In this document: one piece after another, positions 30,677 to 38,531 of the stretch
How the letters are laid out: the number at the start of each line of letters is the position of its first letter
Numbering within the stretch: position 1 is the stretch's first letter
From: CAUSKK01 sp963533935
Lineage (GTDB): Bacteria; Pseudomonadota; Gammaproteobacteria; Cardiobacteriales; Cardiobacteriaceae
Direction of reading: 5' to 3'
DNA length: 64,000 bases
Assembly (NCBI GenBank): GCA_963533935.1
Contig: CAUSQL010000003.1
Coordinates: forward strand, 1-64,000
Program-made: the position numbers and the translations under genes
The notes under the pieces: model-generated
The model's input: only the letters and a program-made list of their open reading frames with translations
Database searches by the model: none
What the model was told of the DNA's origin: nothing

Positions 30677-32380
30677 ATGTACCCAATTCCCCAAGATTTA
30701 ACCAATAAAATCAATGCCTTAACCCCATTGCAAAAGGCCTGGCTGTCCGGCTACTGCTGGGCCCAGGCCCAGGAGCCGGCGCCGGAACTGACCATAATTT
30801 CCGCCAGCCAGAGCGGTAACGCGCGGCAGCTGGCCGAGCAACTGACCGAACAGCTGCGGGCCCGGGGGCTGCGGCCGCGCCACTGGGCCGCCGCCGATTA
30901 TCCCCCAGAACAGCTGGGCCGGGAAAAAATTCTCCTGCTCATTACGGCCACCACCGGCGAGGGCGAACCGCCCGAGGAGGCCCAGAGCCTCTACCGGGCC
31001 CTGTGGGCCAAGGAGGCACCGGACTTAAGCGGTATGCGCTTTGCCGTGGCCGGCCTCGGCGACCGCAGTTACCCCCATTTCTGCCAGGCGGGCAAGAACT
31101 TCGCCGCGCGGCTGGCGGAATTGGGGGGCCAGCCGCTGCTGCCGCGCCAGGACTTCGACGTGGACTACGCTGCCCAGGCGCCCCAGTGGTTCGCGGCGCT
31201 GAGTGCCGCCTTGGCCGGTTCGCCCCCGAGTCCGGCCGGGCCGGAGACGCCGGAAGCGGTAAAGGTGGCGGCCCGCAGCGACCGGGAAAATTCCTGGGCC
31301 GCACCGCTACTACAGCGGCAGCGGCTGTCCGGCCCCGAATCCCTGAAGGAGGTGCACCAGCTGACCTTCGACCTGGCCGGCGCCAACTTTAATTATGAAC
31401 CCGGCGACAGCCTGGGCGTCTGGCTCGACAACGACCAGGAATTAATTAGTGAAATCCTCGCGGCGGTGGGTCTGAATGGCGACGAAGCGGTAACGGTGGC
31501 CGGCACACCCATGAATCTGCGCACCGCCCTCACGGCGCACCTGGAAATTTCCCGCAATAATCCGAATTTTCTCGATGGCTACGGAGAACTGGCCAAGAAT
31601 AAGACCCTAAATAAGCTTATCGACAAGGACATGGCCCATTTGGCGGAATATAACCCCATCGTCGCCATCGTTAAGCGCTTCCCCTGCCAGCTGACCGCCG
31701 ACCAGCTCATCGGCCTGCTGCAACCCTTACAGCCGCGCTACTACTCCATTTCCTCCGCCCAATCCGTGGCCGGCGACCGGGCCGACCTGACGGTCAATGT
31801 GCTGAGCTACCAGCTGGACGGCTGCACCCGTCACGGCGCCTGTTCCTCCTATCTGGGCCAGCGGCTGCCCGAGAGCGGGCGGGCGCGGCTATTCCTCCAG
31901 TCCAATCCGCAGTTCCGCCTGCCCCGCAACGGCGCCACGGACATCATCATGGTCGGCAGCGGCACCGGCATTGCCCCCTACCGGGCCTTCCTGCAACAGC
32001 GGCACCACAGCCAGGCGCCGGGGCGTAACTGGCTGATTTTTGGCAATCAGTTCGCCGCCCAGGACTTCCTCTACGGCAGCGACTGGCAGCACTACGCCCG
32101 GGAGGGCTATCTGCAGCGGCAATCGCTGGCCTGGTCCCGGGACCAGCCGGAGAAAATCTACGTGCAGGACAAAATCCGCGAGGAGGCAGAGGAATTCTGG
32201 CGCTGGCTGGAGGGCGGCGCCCACGTCTACGTCTGTGGCGAGGCGGCCAAGCTCGGCAGAGAGGTGGAGAAGGCGCTGCTGGACGTGATTCAGAGCCAGG
32301 GCCGGCGGGACGAGGAGGCGGCGCAGACCTATTTAGAACGGCTGCGGCGGGAAAAACGCTACCAGCGGGACATCTATTAA
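30677..32380 (+). CDS. cysJ: Sulfite reductase (NADPH) flavoprotein alpha subunit
   Basis: Diflavin reductase of 567 aa: flavodoxin domain (ELTIISASQSGNARQLAEQL, TTGEGEPPEEAQSLY, GLGDRSYPHFCQAG; about 35-185), then an FAD domain with connection region (EPGDSLGVWLDN, LQPRYYSISSAQS, HGACSSYL) and an NADPH-binding domain (MVGSGTGIAPYRAFLQQR, IYVQDKIREEAEEFWRWLEGGAHVYVCGEAAKLGREVEKALLDV). It matches CysJ in length and layout and ends with YQRDIY, like the usual KRYQRDVY. AGGAAT precedes the ATG. No cysI follows; the downstream 530 bp are repeats, so the hemoprotein partner must be elsewhere or another acceptor is used. Confidence 0.92.
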   Translation: MYPIPQDLTNKINALTPLQKAWLSGYCWAQAQEPAPELTIISASQSGNARQLAEQLTEQLRARGLRPRHWAAADYPPEQLGREKILLLITATTGEGEPPEEAQSLYRALWAKEAPDLSGMRFAVAGLGDRSYPHFCQAGKNFAARLAELGGQPLLPRQDFDVDYAAQAPQWFAALSAALAGSPPSPAGPETPEAVKVAARSDRENSWAAPLLQRQRLSGPESLKEVHQLTFDLAGANFNYEPGDSLGVWLDNDQELISEILAAVGLNGDEAVTVAGTPMNLRTALTAHLEISRNNPNFLDGYGELAKNKTLNKLIDKDMAHLAEYNPIVAIVKRFPCQLTADQLIGLLQPLQPRYYSISSAQSVAGDRADLTVNVLSYQLDGCTRHGACSSYLGQRLPESGRARLFLQSNPQFRLPRNGATDIIMVGSGTGIAPYRAFLQQRHHSQAPGRNWLIFGNQFAAQDFLYGSDWQHYAREGYLQRQSLAWSRDQPEKIYVQDKIREEAEEFWRWLEGGAHVYVCGEAAKLGREVEKALLDVIQSQGRRDEEAAQTYLERLRREKRYQRDIY

Positions 32381-32562
32381 AGATACAGCTGAAGCGCCCC
32401 CTTGTATGTTTATCGGCTCATACAAGGGGGTGGCTCTTCGCCGGTGATCCAGAGCTTCTTCGCCTGCGGCTCAGAGCTTCTTCGCCTGCGGCTCAGAGCT
32501 TCGCTTCCCCTATTGGTAAGGGCCTAAATACATACAGCCGAAGCGCCCCGTTGTATTTATAA
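32381..32562. repeat. Dispersed elements with long-variant insert
   Basis: A unit (ATACAGCTGAAGCGCCCCCT, TTGTATGTTTA) faces a long form whose insert contains the 22-bp tandem copies and ends GCTTCGCTTCCCCTATTGGTAA, and a right-hand unit ends CGCCCCGTTGTATTTATAA. Confidence 0.75.
32450..32493. repeat. Two tandem 22-bp repeats in the insert of a long-variant element
   Basis: CAGAGCTTCTTCGCCTGCGGCT-type unit occurs at 32450-32471 and again, identically, at 32472-32493, with a partial third (CAGAGCTTCGC) directly after. Confidence 0.9.
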
Positions 32563-32595
32563 GCACATTAATTCAGTAGCTTGAACGTCTGATTG

Positions 32596-32712
32596 GTAGG
32601 GTGCAGCACAGATGCAGAGCTTATTACTCACGCGGAATGGCAGTAATTGGCGCCCTAAGGCAGCGCCATTAGGTTTTTAAGACAATCATTCCGCGTGGAG
32701 TGCCAACCCTAC
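32596..32712. repeat. Nested inverted-repeat element, possibly structured RNA or remnant insertion
   Basis: Outer GTAGGGT (32596-32602) pairs with ACCCTAC (32706-32712), middle ACGCGGAATG (32630-32639) pairs perfectly with CATTCCGCGT (32687-32696), and inside lies GGCGC...GCGCC around 32650-32667. It is different in sequence from the common dispersed repeat. No ORF inside. Confidence 0.6.
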
Positions 32713-32721
32713 GCCAAATAA

Positions 32722-32909
32722 TTACCTACATGACAAGCGCCCGTTTGTTTGTAAATCAGCTTTTACCGACGGACGGGCGGTTCTTTGCCTACGGCTCAGA
32801 GCTTCGCTTCTGTTGTATGTATTTTTAGGCTTAATTACAAACATAGAAAGTGCCACGTTGTATGTTTATCGGCTTTAAACATACAAGTGAAGCGCCCCGT
32901 TGTTTGTAA
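32722..32909. repeat. Dispersed elements: single unit, long-variant unit and pair
   Basis: A unit at about 32722-32757, a long-variant left arm TTTTACCGACGGACGGGCGG with the insert GTTCTTTGCCTACGGCTCAG, and right-hand units ending GTGCCACGTTGTATGTTTA and CGCCCCGTTGTTTGTAA. Confidence 0.8.
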
Positions 32910-32914
32910 TCGGG

Positions 32915-33382
32915 CTAATCTCCCAGCGGTACGCCGCGGCGCAGCTCCTCCGCCGTCGCTTCACGCACGCTCAACACCTCCGCCTGAAAGCTGATGGGCT
33001 GGCCCGCCAGCGGGTGGTTGCCGTCCACCGTTACCCATTCTTTGTCCACCGCCAGCACGTGAAAGAGCAGCGGCGCGCCGGTGAAGGGATTCTGCCCCTC
33101 CAGCAACATGCCCGGCGCCAGCTCCGCCGGGAAGTATTCCCGCCGCTCCCGGCGAATCAGCTGCGGGTTCTTCTCACCGAAATGGTCGGCCGGCGCCAGG
33201 GTTAAATTGATGCTATCGCCCACGGTCAGCCCCGCCAGCGCCGCTTCCACCTTCGGCAGCAGCGTTTGCCGGCCCTGGAGAAAGCTGCTTTCGCCGCTCT
33301 GCGGCGGAATGGCGCGGCCTTCGCTCTTCAGCCGGTACATGCGGAAGCGAATGCGCACCACCTTATCCTTGGCGATGCGCAT
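32915..33382 (-). CDS. slyD: FKBP-type peptidyl-prolyl isomerase, SlyD-like (155 aa)
   Basis: FKBP fold with an inserted chaperone flap. Landmarks: VVRIRFRMYRLKSEGRAI, FLQGRQTLLPKVEAALAGLTVGDSINLTLAPADHFGEKNPQLIRRERR, then VDGNHPLAGQPISFQAEVLSVREATAEELRRG, the latter two being the SlyD signature. It lacks the His/Cys-rich metal tail of E. coli SlyD. Probably a cytosolic folding helper. Last gene of pyrD-pgpA-unknown-slyD; its start overlaps the previous stop by 1 nt. Confidence 0.88.
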   Translation of the reverse strand: MRIAKDKVVRIRFRMYRLKSEGRAIPPQSGESSFLQGRQTLLPKVEAALAGLTVGDSINLTLAPADHFGEKNPQLIRRERREYFPAELAPGMLLEGQNPFTGAPLLFHVLAVDKEWVTVDGNHPLAGQPISFQAEVLSVREATAEELRRGVPLGD

Positions 33383-33984
33383 TAGTCCGCCACCGCCAAT
33401 TCATAGAGGGGCCAGAGCCGTTCCGTGCCCGCCGCCAGCCACTCCAGCAGCTGCGGCCGGGGCATTTTCGCCAATTCCTCCCAGTAGAGATGGCGGCCGA
33501 GGCAGTAGAACTGGCCCGGCCCCGCCGTTGGCTTTGGCTGTTCCGCCACGGTTTTATAGTCCGCGTACTCGTCGGCGTCGCCGGGCCACAGCTCCCAATC
33601 GCCGTAGTCGGCCAGGGCGCCCAGCCAGCGGTTGAACTGCGCCAGGCTGGTGCGCGAGCCCTTAGCCCGGTATTCGTGCCATTCCAGCGACAGGGTGAGC
33701 CGGCGCCGGTTCAGCAGCAGGGAAATGATGGCCGCGCTGTCCTGGGCCGCCGCACTCTTCAGGGTGGCGAAGAAGTGGGCGCGCAGCTGCCAGCCGTTGG
33801 TCCAGCTTTCCACGTAGGGCTTCGGCAGCTGGAGCCGTTGCGCCAAATCCAGCGCCAGCGCCTTCCAAATTTCCCAGTTGGCCTTGTGTTCCCCCTTCCA
33901 CAGGTCCAGGTTTTCCGGGCAGTGCTGCTTAATCTGCGCCAGCTGAAAATAGGGGCGAGTGAAAATTTCCTGTTTTAAATCCAT
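33382..33984 (-). CDS. Conserved hypothetical protein (200 aa)
   Basis: Soluble, Trp/Arg-rich protein: ITRPYFQL-like start (MDLKQEIFTRPYFQLAQIKQHCPENLDLWKGE), a central block YVESWTNGWQLRAHFFATLK, then AIISLLLNRRRLTLSLEWHEYRA and LGALADYGDWELWPGDADEYADYKTV. The dense pattern of W, R, H and E suggests a folded nucleic-acid- or nucleotide-handling domain, but I cannot name the family. It is coupled between pgpA (3-bp gap) and slyD (1-nt overlap), so it belongs to that operon. No signal peptide or membrane segment. Confidence 0.7.
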   Translation of the reverse strand: MDLKQEIFTRPYFQLAQIKQHCPENLDLWKGEHKANWEIWKALALDLAQRLQLPKPYVESWTNGWQLRAHFFATLKSAAAQDSAAIISLLLNRRRLTLSLEWHEYRAKGSRTSLAQFNRWLGALADYGDWELWPGDADEYADYKTVAEQPKPTAGPGQFYCLGRHLYWEELAKMPRPQLLEWLAAGTERLWPLYELAVAD

Positions 33985-33987
33985 GGC

Positions 33988-34500
33988 TTAAAGAAAAAAA
34001 TTAATGAAGTAGATGAGGGCCAGGCCGTAGAGGGCCGCCAGCAGGTCGTCGAGCATGACCCCCAGGCCGTTGCGCAGCTGGCGGTCGAAGAAGCGTATGG
34101 GCTGGGGCTTCCAGATGTCAAAGATGCGGAAGAGCACAAAGGCCAGGGCGTAGGCGCCGCCGAGGCCGGCCACCCGCCGCAAATCCGCCGGCAGCAGCCA
34201 CAGCATGAGCCAGATGGCGACCATTTCGTCCCAGACGATGCCGCCGTAGTCGTGCACGCCCAGGTCGCGGCCGGTGCGGCCGCAAATCCAAATGCCGGCA
34301 ACGAAGGCAAGGACGAACAAGGGCAGCAGCAGCAAATCCGGCAGCAGATTCAGGGGAATGAACAGTAGCAGCCCGGCCAGCGTGCCCCAGGTGCCCGGCG
34401 CCGGCCGCAGCAGGCCGCTGCCGAAGCCAAAGGCCAGCAGGTGCACGGGATTCTTCTTAATGGTCGCCCAGCGGGGCTTAAAGGTTAATGGCTCGCTCAC
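33988..34500 (-). CDS. pgpA: Phosphatidylglycerophosphatase A
   Basis: Inner-membrane phosphatase making phosphatidylglycerol. 170 aa with the family blocks LLAFGFGSGLLRPAPGTWGTLAGLL, DYGGIVWDEMVAIWL (acidic metal residues), FRIFDIWKPQPIRFFDRQLRNGLGVMLDDLLAALY. Three or four membrane segments. Its start overlaps the pyrD stop by 4 nt. Confidence 0.95.
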   Translation of the reverse strand: MSEPLTFKPRWATIKKNPVHLLAFGFGSGLLRPAPGTWGTLAGLLLFIPLNLLPDLLLLPLFVLAFVAGIWICGRTGRDLGVHDYGGIVWDEMVAIWLMLWLLPADLRRVAGLGGAYALAFVLFRIFDIWKPQPIRFFDRQLRNGLGVMLDDLLAALYGLALIYFINFFL

Positions 34501-35519
34501 GGCTGGTCTCCCAGGGTTTTAGCGCTTTTTAAACAATCACGGATTAATTCCGGCCCCTCGTAGATTAGGCCGCTGTAAATCTGCACCAGGTCGGCGCCGG
34601 CCTCCAGTTTTTCCTCGAAGTCGGCCCGGGCCATGACCCCGCCGGCGGCGAAGATGCAGATGGTCGGCAGCGCCCGCCGCACCTTACGCACCACCGCCGT
34701 GGCCCGTGCCCGCAGCGGTTCGCCGGACAGGCCGCCGGGCTCCTTGCCGTATTTGTGGGTAATCACTTCGGCCCGGTCCAGGGTGGTGTTGGTGCAGATG
34801 ACCCCGTCCAGCTGGTATTCCCGCAGGCCCTCGATGATGGCCATCAGCTCCTCGTCGCTGTTGTCCGGGGCGATTTTCAGCACCAGCGGCGTGTACTTGC
34901 CGCTAAGGTTCTGCTGCTCCTGCTGGCCCTCCTTCAGGCCGTAAAGCAGGCGGCCCAGCTCCTCGCGCCGCTGCAAGTCCCGCAGGCCGACGGTGTTCGG
35001 CGACGACACGTTAATGGTCAGATAATCGGCCACCTCGTAGGCCGCCTGTAGCCCCAGCAGGTAATCGCTGAGCGCGTCCTCGTTGGCCGTCTGCTTGTTC
35101 TTGCCGAGATTAACGCCGACGATGAGGCCGCGGCGCTGGAACTGGCGCAGCCGCCCCACCAGCGGGCCGACCCCCTCGTTGTTAAAGCCCATGCGGTTGA
35201 TGATGGCCCGGTGCTCGGGCAGGCGGAACAGCCGCGGCTTGCCATTGCCCGGCTGGGCCAGCGGCGTAACTGTGCCCAGCTCGATGTGGCCGAAGCCGAG
35301 CCGCTGCCAGGCGCTGAGAGCGTGGCCGTCCTTGTCGAGGCCGGCGGCCAGGCCGAGATTATTTTTAAAATTAAGGCCCATCAGCTGCCGTTCCGGGCCG
35401 GTGCTGGGGATTTTCGGCAGCAGCCAGGGGGTCAGGCTCAATAGTTTGATGGTCAGGTTGTGGGCCAGTTCCGGATTAAGGCGAAAGAAGAGTGGCCGCA
35501 GGGCCCGGTAGAAATTCAT
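34497..35519 (-). CDS. pyrD: Dihydroorotate dehydrogenase (quinone), class 2
   Basis: Membrane-associated FMN enzyme of pyrimidine synthesis. 340 aa. N-terminal amphipathic helices (MNFYRALRPLFFRLNPELAHNLTIKLL) for quinone access mark class 2. Landmarks: NNLGLAAGLDKDGHALSAWQRLGFGHIELGTVTPLAQPGNGKPRLFRLPEHRAIINRMGFNNEGV, YLTINVSSPNTVGLRDLQ (catalytic Ser), PLVLKIAPDN, VICTNTT and GGLSGEPLRARATAVV. First gene of a four-gene minus-strand operon; a repeat unit lies upstream. Confidence 0.97.
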   Translation of the reverse strand: MNFYRALRPLFFRLNPELAHNLTIKLLSLTPWLLPKIPSTGPERQLMGLNFKNNLGLAAGLDKDGHALSAWQRLGFGHIELGTVTPLAQPGNGKPRLFRLPEHRAIINRMGFNNEGVGPLVGRLRQFQRRGLIVGVNLGKNKQTANEDALSDYLLGLQAAYEVADYLTINVSSPNTVGLRDLQRREELGRLLYGLKEGQQEQQNLSGKYTPLVLKIAPDNSDEELMAIIEGLREYQLDGVICTNTTLDRAEVITHKYGKEPGGLSGEPLRARATAVVRKVRRALPTICIFAAGGVMARADFEEKLEAGADLVQIYSGLIYEGPELIRDCLKSAKTLGDQP

Positions 35520-35572
35520 TGTTAATCCTCAAGGCGAAAAGACAGGGTACCTATATTAATGCAGCGGGCCAA

Positions 35573-35607
35573 TAACCTACAGGGGAAGCGCTTCTATGTA
35601 TTTATAA
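35573..35607. repeat. Dispersed element, single unit
   Basis: TAACCTACAGGGGAAGCGCT then TCTATGTATTTATAAA, between the lipoprotein gene and pyrD. Confidence 0.75.
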
Positions 35608-35734
35608 ATGGACACTCGGGCCAGTTCGGGGTGGAACGGCAATAAATAGAAGGGCTTGGTGTGTGGCTCAATCAGAGAGGGGGCGGGCGACTTAGGGCAA
35701 ATAGGCGCCGCCGGCCTTGCAGAACTTAGGGCCA

Positions 35735-35766
35735 TAAAAAAGGCGACGGGAAGTCCCGCCGCCGTT
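35735..35766 (-). terminator. Intrinsic terminator after the Pro/Thr-stalk lipoprotein gene
   Basis: Stem GGCGACGGG / CCCGCCGCC (35742-35763, one mismatch) followed on the minus strand by six T; 15 bp beyond the stop codon. Confidence 0.8.
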
Positions 35767-35779
35767 GTTTGGCCTAGGC

Positions 35780-37009
35780 CTATTGTTTGTGGGCGCCGAA
35801 GAAGCCGTTTACCTTGTCGTCGTCGTGGCGTAGAACGCCGGCCAGCTCTTCCGCGTTGGGGCCGAAGAAGCCGCCGTGGTAGTAGATTTTGTCTTGCTCT
35901 TCCTTGGCCTCAAAGTTACTGCCCTTGATGGTGCCGTTGAAGGTGAAGCCTTCCTTCAGGCTATTCAGATCGTTGTAATCCAGCTGTACCTTATTATCCA
36001 GCTTGCCAGCGATGGTCTTGGCGCCGAAATCCACATCGAAGTGGGCGGCGCCCTGGGTATCGTGGTAGGTGCTATCGCCATCCGTAGGAATATGGCTAAA
36101 CATGTAGGCATTACCCTCATAGTGGGCACGGCCATTGCTGGGCATATTGGTGGGTGTAATGCCCTGGTAAAACGAATGGTAATCAGTGCTTTCAGATTTA
36201 CCAGAACTATTATCAAAATTATTAAGGAAAGTTAGACCTCCCACCGTGCTATAGCGCATTCCGTCAACTATCTGTTTGTCAACTAAATTTATATTTCCAT
36301 CATCTTTGTATGGATTCTCATGTGTCTTCATCAATAGACCTTCTTTTATGTGAGGTTCTAGATCCGGAATATTAAGCTGATAATCCTTACCGTCGATATG
36401 CAGAATATTAAGGTCTCGGTTGCTAATGGCGCCGCGATAGTTCTCCTCGGTTTTCTGATCCTCAAAAGTAAAAGTGCGGAATTCGTAGCCACTGACCGAG
36501 CCGGCGGTTGGCGCTGGTGCAGCGGTTGGAACCGTAGTTGGAACTGGAGCTGCGGTTGGAGCTGTAGTTGGTGCAGTCGTCGGAGTGGGAGCTACGGTTG
36601 GGGCGACAGTCGGTACTGTAGTCGGAGCAGTCGTAGGTGCTGGCGCTGAAGTCGGCGCTGGCGCTGAAGTTGGAATCGGAGCTACAGTTGGCGCTGAAGT
36701 TGGAACCGTTGTGGGAACTGAAGTTGGCGTTACGCTGGGAATGCTCGGGCTAGTAGGCATGGGGATAAAACCGGGGCCGCCGCCGTTGCCGGGGGTGAAG
36801 TTGCCGGAGTTATTACCGCCGGAATTGCCGCCGTTGCCGGGATTGGCCGGGGTGCTGGGGGTTGCGGCCGGCGTGCTGGTTGGCTGAAGGTTCTGGTTAT
36901 TTGCCGGCGGTTGCTGCATCGGCCCGTTGGTGGGGGCCGGCGAACCGCTGCCGCCACAGGCGCTGAGTACGAAAGCACTAATGAGAGTTAGGGCTAGCTT
37001 TTTATTCAT
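35780..37009 (-). CDS. TbpB-like (Slam-type) surface lipoprotein with long Pro/Thr/Ala stalk (409 aa)
   Basis: Start at 37009 (MNKKLALTLISAFVLSAC, GAGGATTC upstream); lipobox LSAC, mature Cys18. The next about 165 residues are low complexity: NGGNSGGNNSG and a run of PT.AP/TTVPT/PTSAP repeats, a likely cell-surface stalk. From about residue 180 a beta-rich domain follows (GYEFRTFTFEDQ ... FYQGITPTNMPSNGRAHYEGNAYMFS ... AHFDVDFGAKTIAGKLDNK ... GTIKGSNFEA ... YHGGFFGPNAEELAGVLRHDDDKVNGFFGAHKQ), whose closing GGFFGPxAEELAG and GxFGxHK are the hallmarks of transferrin-binding-protein-type eight-strand barrels. The ligand is unknown. Related to the genes at 61995 and 62652. Confidence 0.88.
   Translation of the reverse strand: MNKKLALTLISAFVLSACGGSGSPAPTNGPMQQPPANNQNLQPTSTPAATPSTPANPGNGGNSGGNNSGNFTPGNGGGPGFIPMPTSPSIPSVTPTSVPTTVPTSAPTVAPIPTSAPAPTSAPAPTTAPTTVPTVAPTVAPTPTTAPTTAPTAAPVPTTVPTAAPAPTAGSVSGYEFRTFTFEDQKTEENYRGAISNRDLNILHIDGKDYQLNIPDLEPHIKEGLLMKTHENPYKDDGNINLVDKQIVDGMRYSTVGGLTFLNNFDNSSGKSESTDYHSFYQGITPTNMPSNGRAHYEGNAYMFSHIPTDGDSTYHDTQGAAHFDVDFGAKTIAGKLDNKVQLDYNDLNSLKEGFTFNGTIKGSNFEAKEEQDKIYYHGGFFGPNAEELAGVLRHDDDKVNGFFGAHKQ
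36490..36760. repeat. Degenerate short tandem repeats coding the lipoprotein stalk
   Basis: Recurring GGAGCTACAGTTGG / GGCGCTGAAGTTGG-like units of 18-36 bp encode the Pro-Thr-Ala-Val-rich stalk. In-frame gain or loss would change stalk length. Confidence 0.75.
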
Positions 37010-37361
37010 GAGAATCCTCAAAATTAAAAAAACAAAGAAAAAGACCCACCGCCGGAGCGGCGAGTTACCGTTAAAAATCAAGCAAGAACTCTGCTGGCCC
37101 GCTTAGAAGACTAGCCATTCAGACTTTAAATACGGGCAGATTTTACAACGCTTTCGGCCATTTATTAATTAATTACATACATACTAAGCGCCCGGCTGTT
37201 GGTAAAACAGCGGACGCGTTAGATTCTGAATTGCCAGGCTTATCGACGGAGCGCCAACGAAAAATCACCGCCCGGCCGTCGCCAAAAGTACTAAACATCA
37301 AAAGGCGCCGGGAAGCCGCTGTTTCGGCCTAAAACTTCCCCATTACTAAAGGAGAGGAACT
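37010..37361. other. 352-bp gap between divergent genes
   Basis: Holds one dispersed unit (37170-37206) and a short G+C hairpin near 37047-37063 (CCGCCG/CGGCG). The rest shows nothing that I can name; promoters for both flanking genes must lie here. Confidence 0.6.
37170..37206. repeat. Dispersed element, single unit
   Basis: TAATTACATACATACTAAGC, GCCC, GGCTGTTGGTAAAA. Confidence 0.85.
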
Positions 37362-37377
37362 ATGCGGGATTTAATTG

Positions 37378-37761
37378 ATGTTTGAGCATTTATTGGGGCG
37401 GGAAATCGCCGCCGTACTGGTGGCCGGCTACACGGAAAAGGTTGGCGACCAGCACTTCTTTCAACCCATGTACCGCTGGATTTTTCTGGCGCTGGCCAAC
37501 GGTGAGTTCATTAAATTTTCCGCCAACGACGGCGACATTAGCGCCGAGTTGGTCGGGACAATTCGCTGCCCCTTTGATTTGGAAGAGGACGATATTTTCA
37601 CCCTAATGCCGTTGGCCGATGGCGCTCCGGGCGCCATTGGGCGCATTGTGGGCACGAGGGACCGGCGCAATAATCTGGTCGCCCTACACATCAGCGCCGC
37701 CGGAGCAAGCATTGCCCTAGACGCACTACATATGGACGGTTTCCGCGTGTCCATCAGCTGA
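37378..37761 (+). CDS. Small hypothetical protein with a displaced start (127 aa)
   Basis: The frame opens at ATG 37378 (MFEHLLGREIAAVLVAGYTEKVGDQHF...). The only good ribosome site, AAAGGAGAGGAAC, precedes another ATG at 37362, whose frame reads MRDLIDV and stops at TGA 37383-37385. Removing one T from TTT at 37381-37383 would give MRDLIDVEHLLGREIAAVLVAG, so I suspect a one-base shift (natural or error); alternatively the 8-codon leader couples translation to the overlapping ATG at 37378. The protein is small and mixed alpha/beta with no signal peptide. Family not recognised. Confidence 0.6.
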   Translation: MFEHLLGREIAAVLVAGYTEKVGDQHFFQPMYRWIFLALANGEFIKFSANDGDISAELVGTIRCPFDLEEDDIFTLMPLADGAPGAIGRIVGTRDRRNNLVALHISAAGASIALDALHMDGFRVSIS

Positions 37762-37782
37762 ATGGTGGCGTTCGTCGCTGCT

Positions 37783-37904
37783 TTAAAACATACAGGGGAA
37801 GCGCCCGGTTGTTTGTAAAGGGCCTTAAACATACGGACGGGCGCTTCCCATGTATGTAATTAAGGCCTTGAATACATACATATAAAGCGCCCGGCTGTCG
37901 GTAA
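37783..37904. repeat. Dispersed elements: single unit plus pair
   Basis: Unit 37783-37819 (AAAACATACAGGGGAAGCGC ... GTTGTTTGTAAA), then a palindrome 37825-37904 centred on GTAATTAAGGCCTTGAATAC. The outer left end of the pair is AAACATACGG instead of ACCGACGG. Confidence 0.9.
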
Positions 37905-37921
37905 AGTGGCGGGCTAGAAAT

Positions 37922-37953
37922 AAAAAAAACCGCTGCGGTGTTAGCGGTTTTTA
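37922..37953. terminator. Bidirectional intrinsic terminator
   Basis: Stem AAAACCGCT / AGCGGTTTT (37926-37934 with 37943-37951), loop GCGGTGTT; A-run before, T-run after. It separates the convergent genes ending at 37761 and 38026. Confidence 0.85.
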
Positions 37954-38025
37954 TTAAGGGTCGGGGCGAAATTTTTAGGTTTTACCGGTTAAAGAGGGCC
38001 AGTAATTCCAATCGCGCCCTTGGCC

Positions 38026-38334
38026 CTATTCTTCCTCCGCCGTCAGATAGGCGGTGAATTCTTCCAATAATTTGCGGTCCCTTTCGGTGCTCACGTAGGC
38101 CTCAAGTTCGGCCAGCAATTTATCTTTCGGGTAGGTTCCCCGGTCGACACTTTTCAAAACCATTGCGCCGATAATGCTATTTATGCGGGTTATTTTTTTC
38201 CGTTTTACGGTCTGCACCTTGTGCCGCAGATTTTGCATTTCCTCTTCAACTTTACGCTGCTTCTCCCGCAGCTTATTGGCCTTTTCCTCCAATTTTTCCA
38301 ATTTGGCATTAAGCCGTACACTTCTCGTACTCAT
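38026..38334 (-). CDS. Coiled-coil protein resembling small conjugation/mobilisation accessory proteins (102 aa)
   Basis: Start at the second of two adjacent ATG codons (38334), which has AAGGAG 5 nt upstream. Residues 8-45 form a charged heptad coiled coil (LNAKLEKLEEKANKLREKQRKVEEEMQNLRHK). It is followed by the basic turn VKRKKITRINSIIGAMVLKSVDRG and a helical C-terminus (KDKLLAELEAYVSTERDRKLLEEFTAYL). Coiled coil, then R/K-K-x-x-R-x-x-x-x-x-G-A-x-V is the layout of the short plasmid TraD/MobC-like accessory proteins, but no relaxase or other transfer gene is nearby. The link is structural resemblance only. Confidence 0.6.
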   Translation of the reverse strand: MSTRSVRLNAKLEKLEEKANKLREKQRKVEEEMQNLRHKVQTVKRKKITRINSIIGAMVLKSVDRGTYPKDKLLAELEAYVSTERDRKLLEEFTAYLTAEEE

Positions 38335-38531
38335 CATTACTCCTTTGCTAAAAAAGTTCCTAGAAATTATTCATTTTTTGCCATTTTTGTTAAGGGGAAT
38401 ATTACATAAAAAAAGCCGCCCGAGCGGAATAACTATAGCCCCAGCCCGACAGATTAGCCAAAATTTGCCTAAAACGCCAATGTAGCCATAGAATTTAAGC
38501 TTCTTTTTAAAGGGCTAGCGAGGGCAATCCC

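Larger units (their letters stand above)
32381..32914. other. 534-bp gene-free stretch packed with repeats and an inverted-repeat structure
   Basis: Between convergent cysJ and slyD. It holds dispersed units at 32381-32562 and 32722-32909, two 22-bp tandem copies at 32450-32493, and a nested inverted-repeat region at 32596-32712. No convincing ORF. Confidence 0.8.

Noticed and set aside
37010..37200. Fur box upstream of the TbpB-like gene
   Set aside because: No GATAAT-type 19-bp pattern is visible in the gap, so iron control is not supported by sequence.
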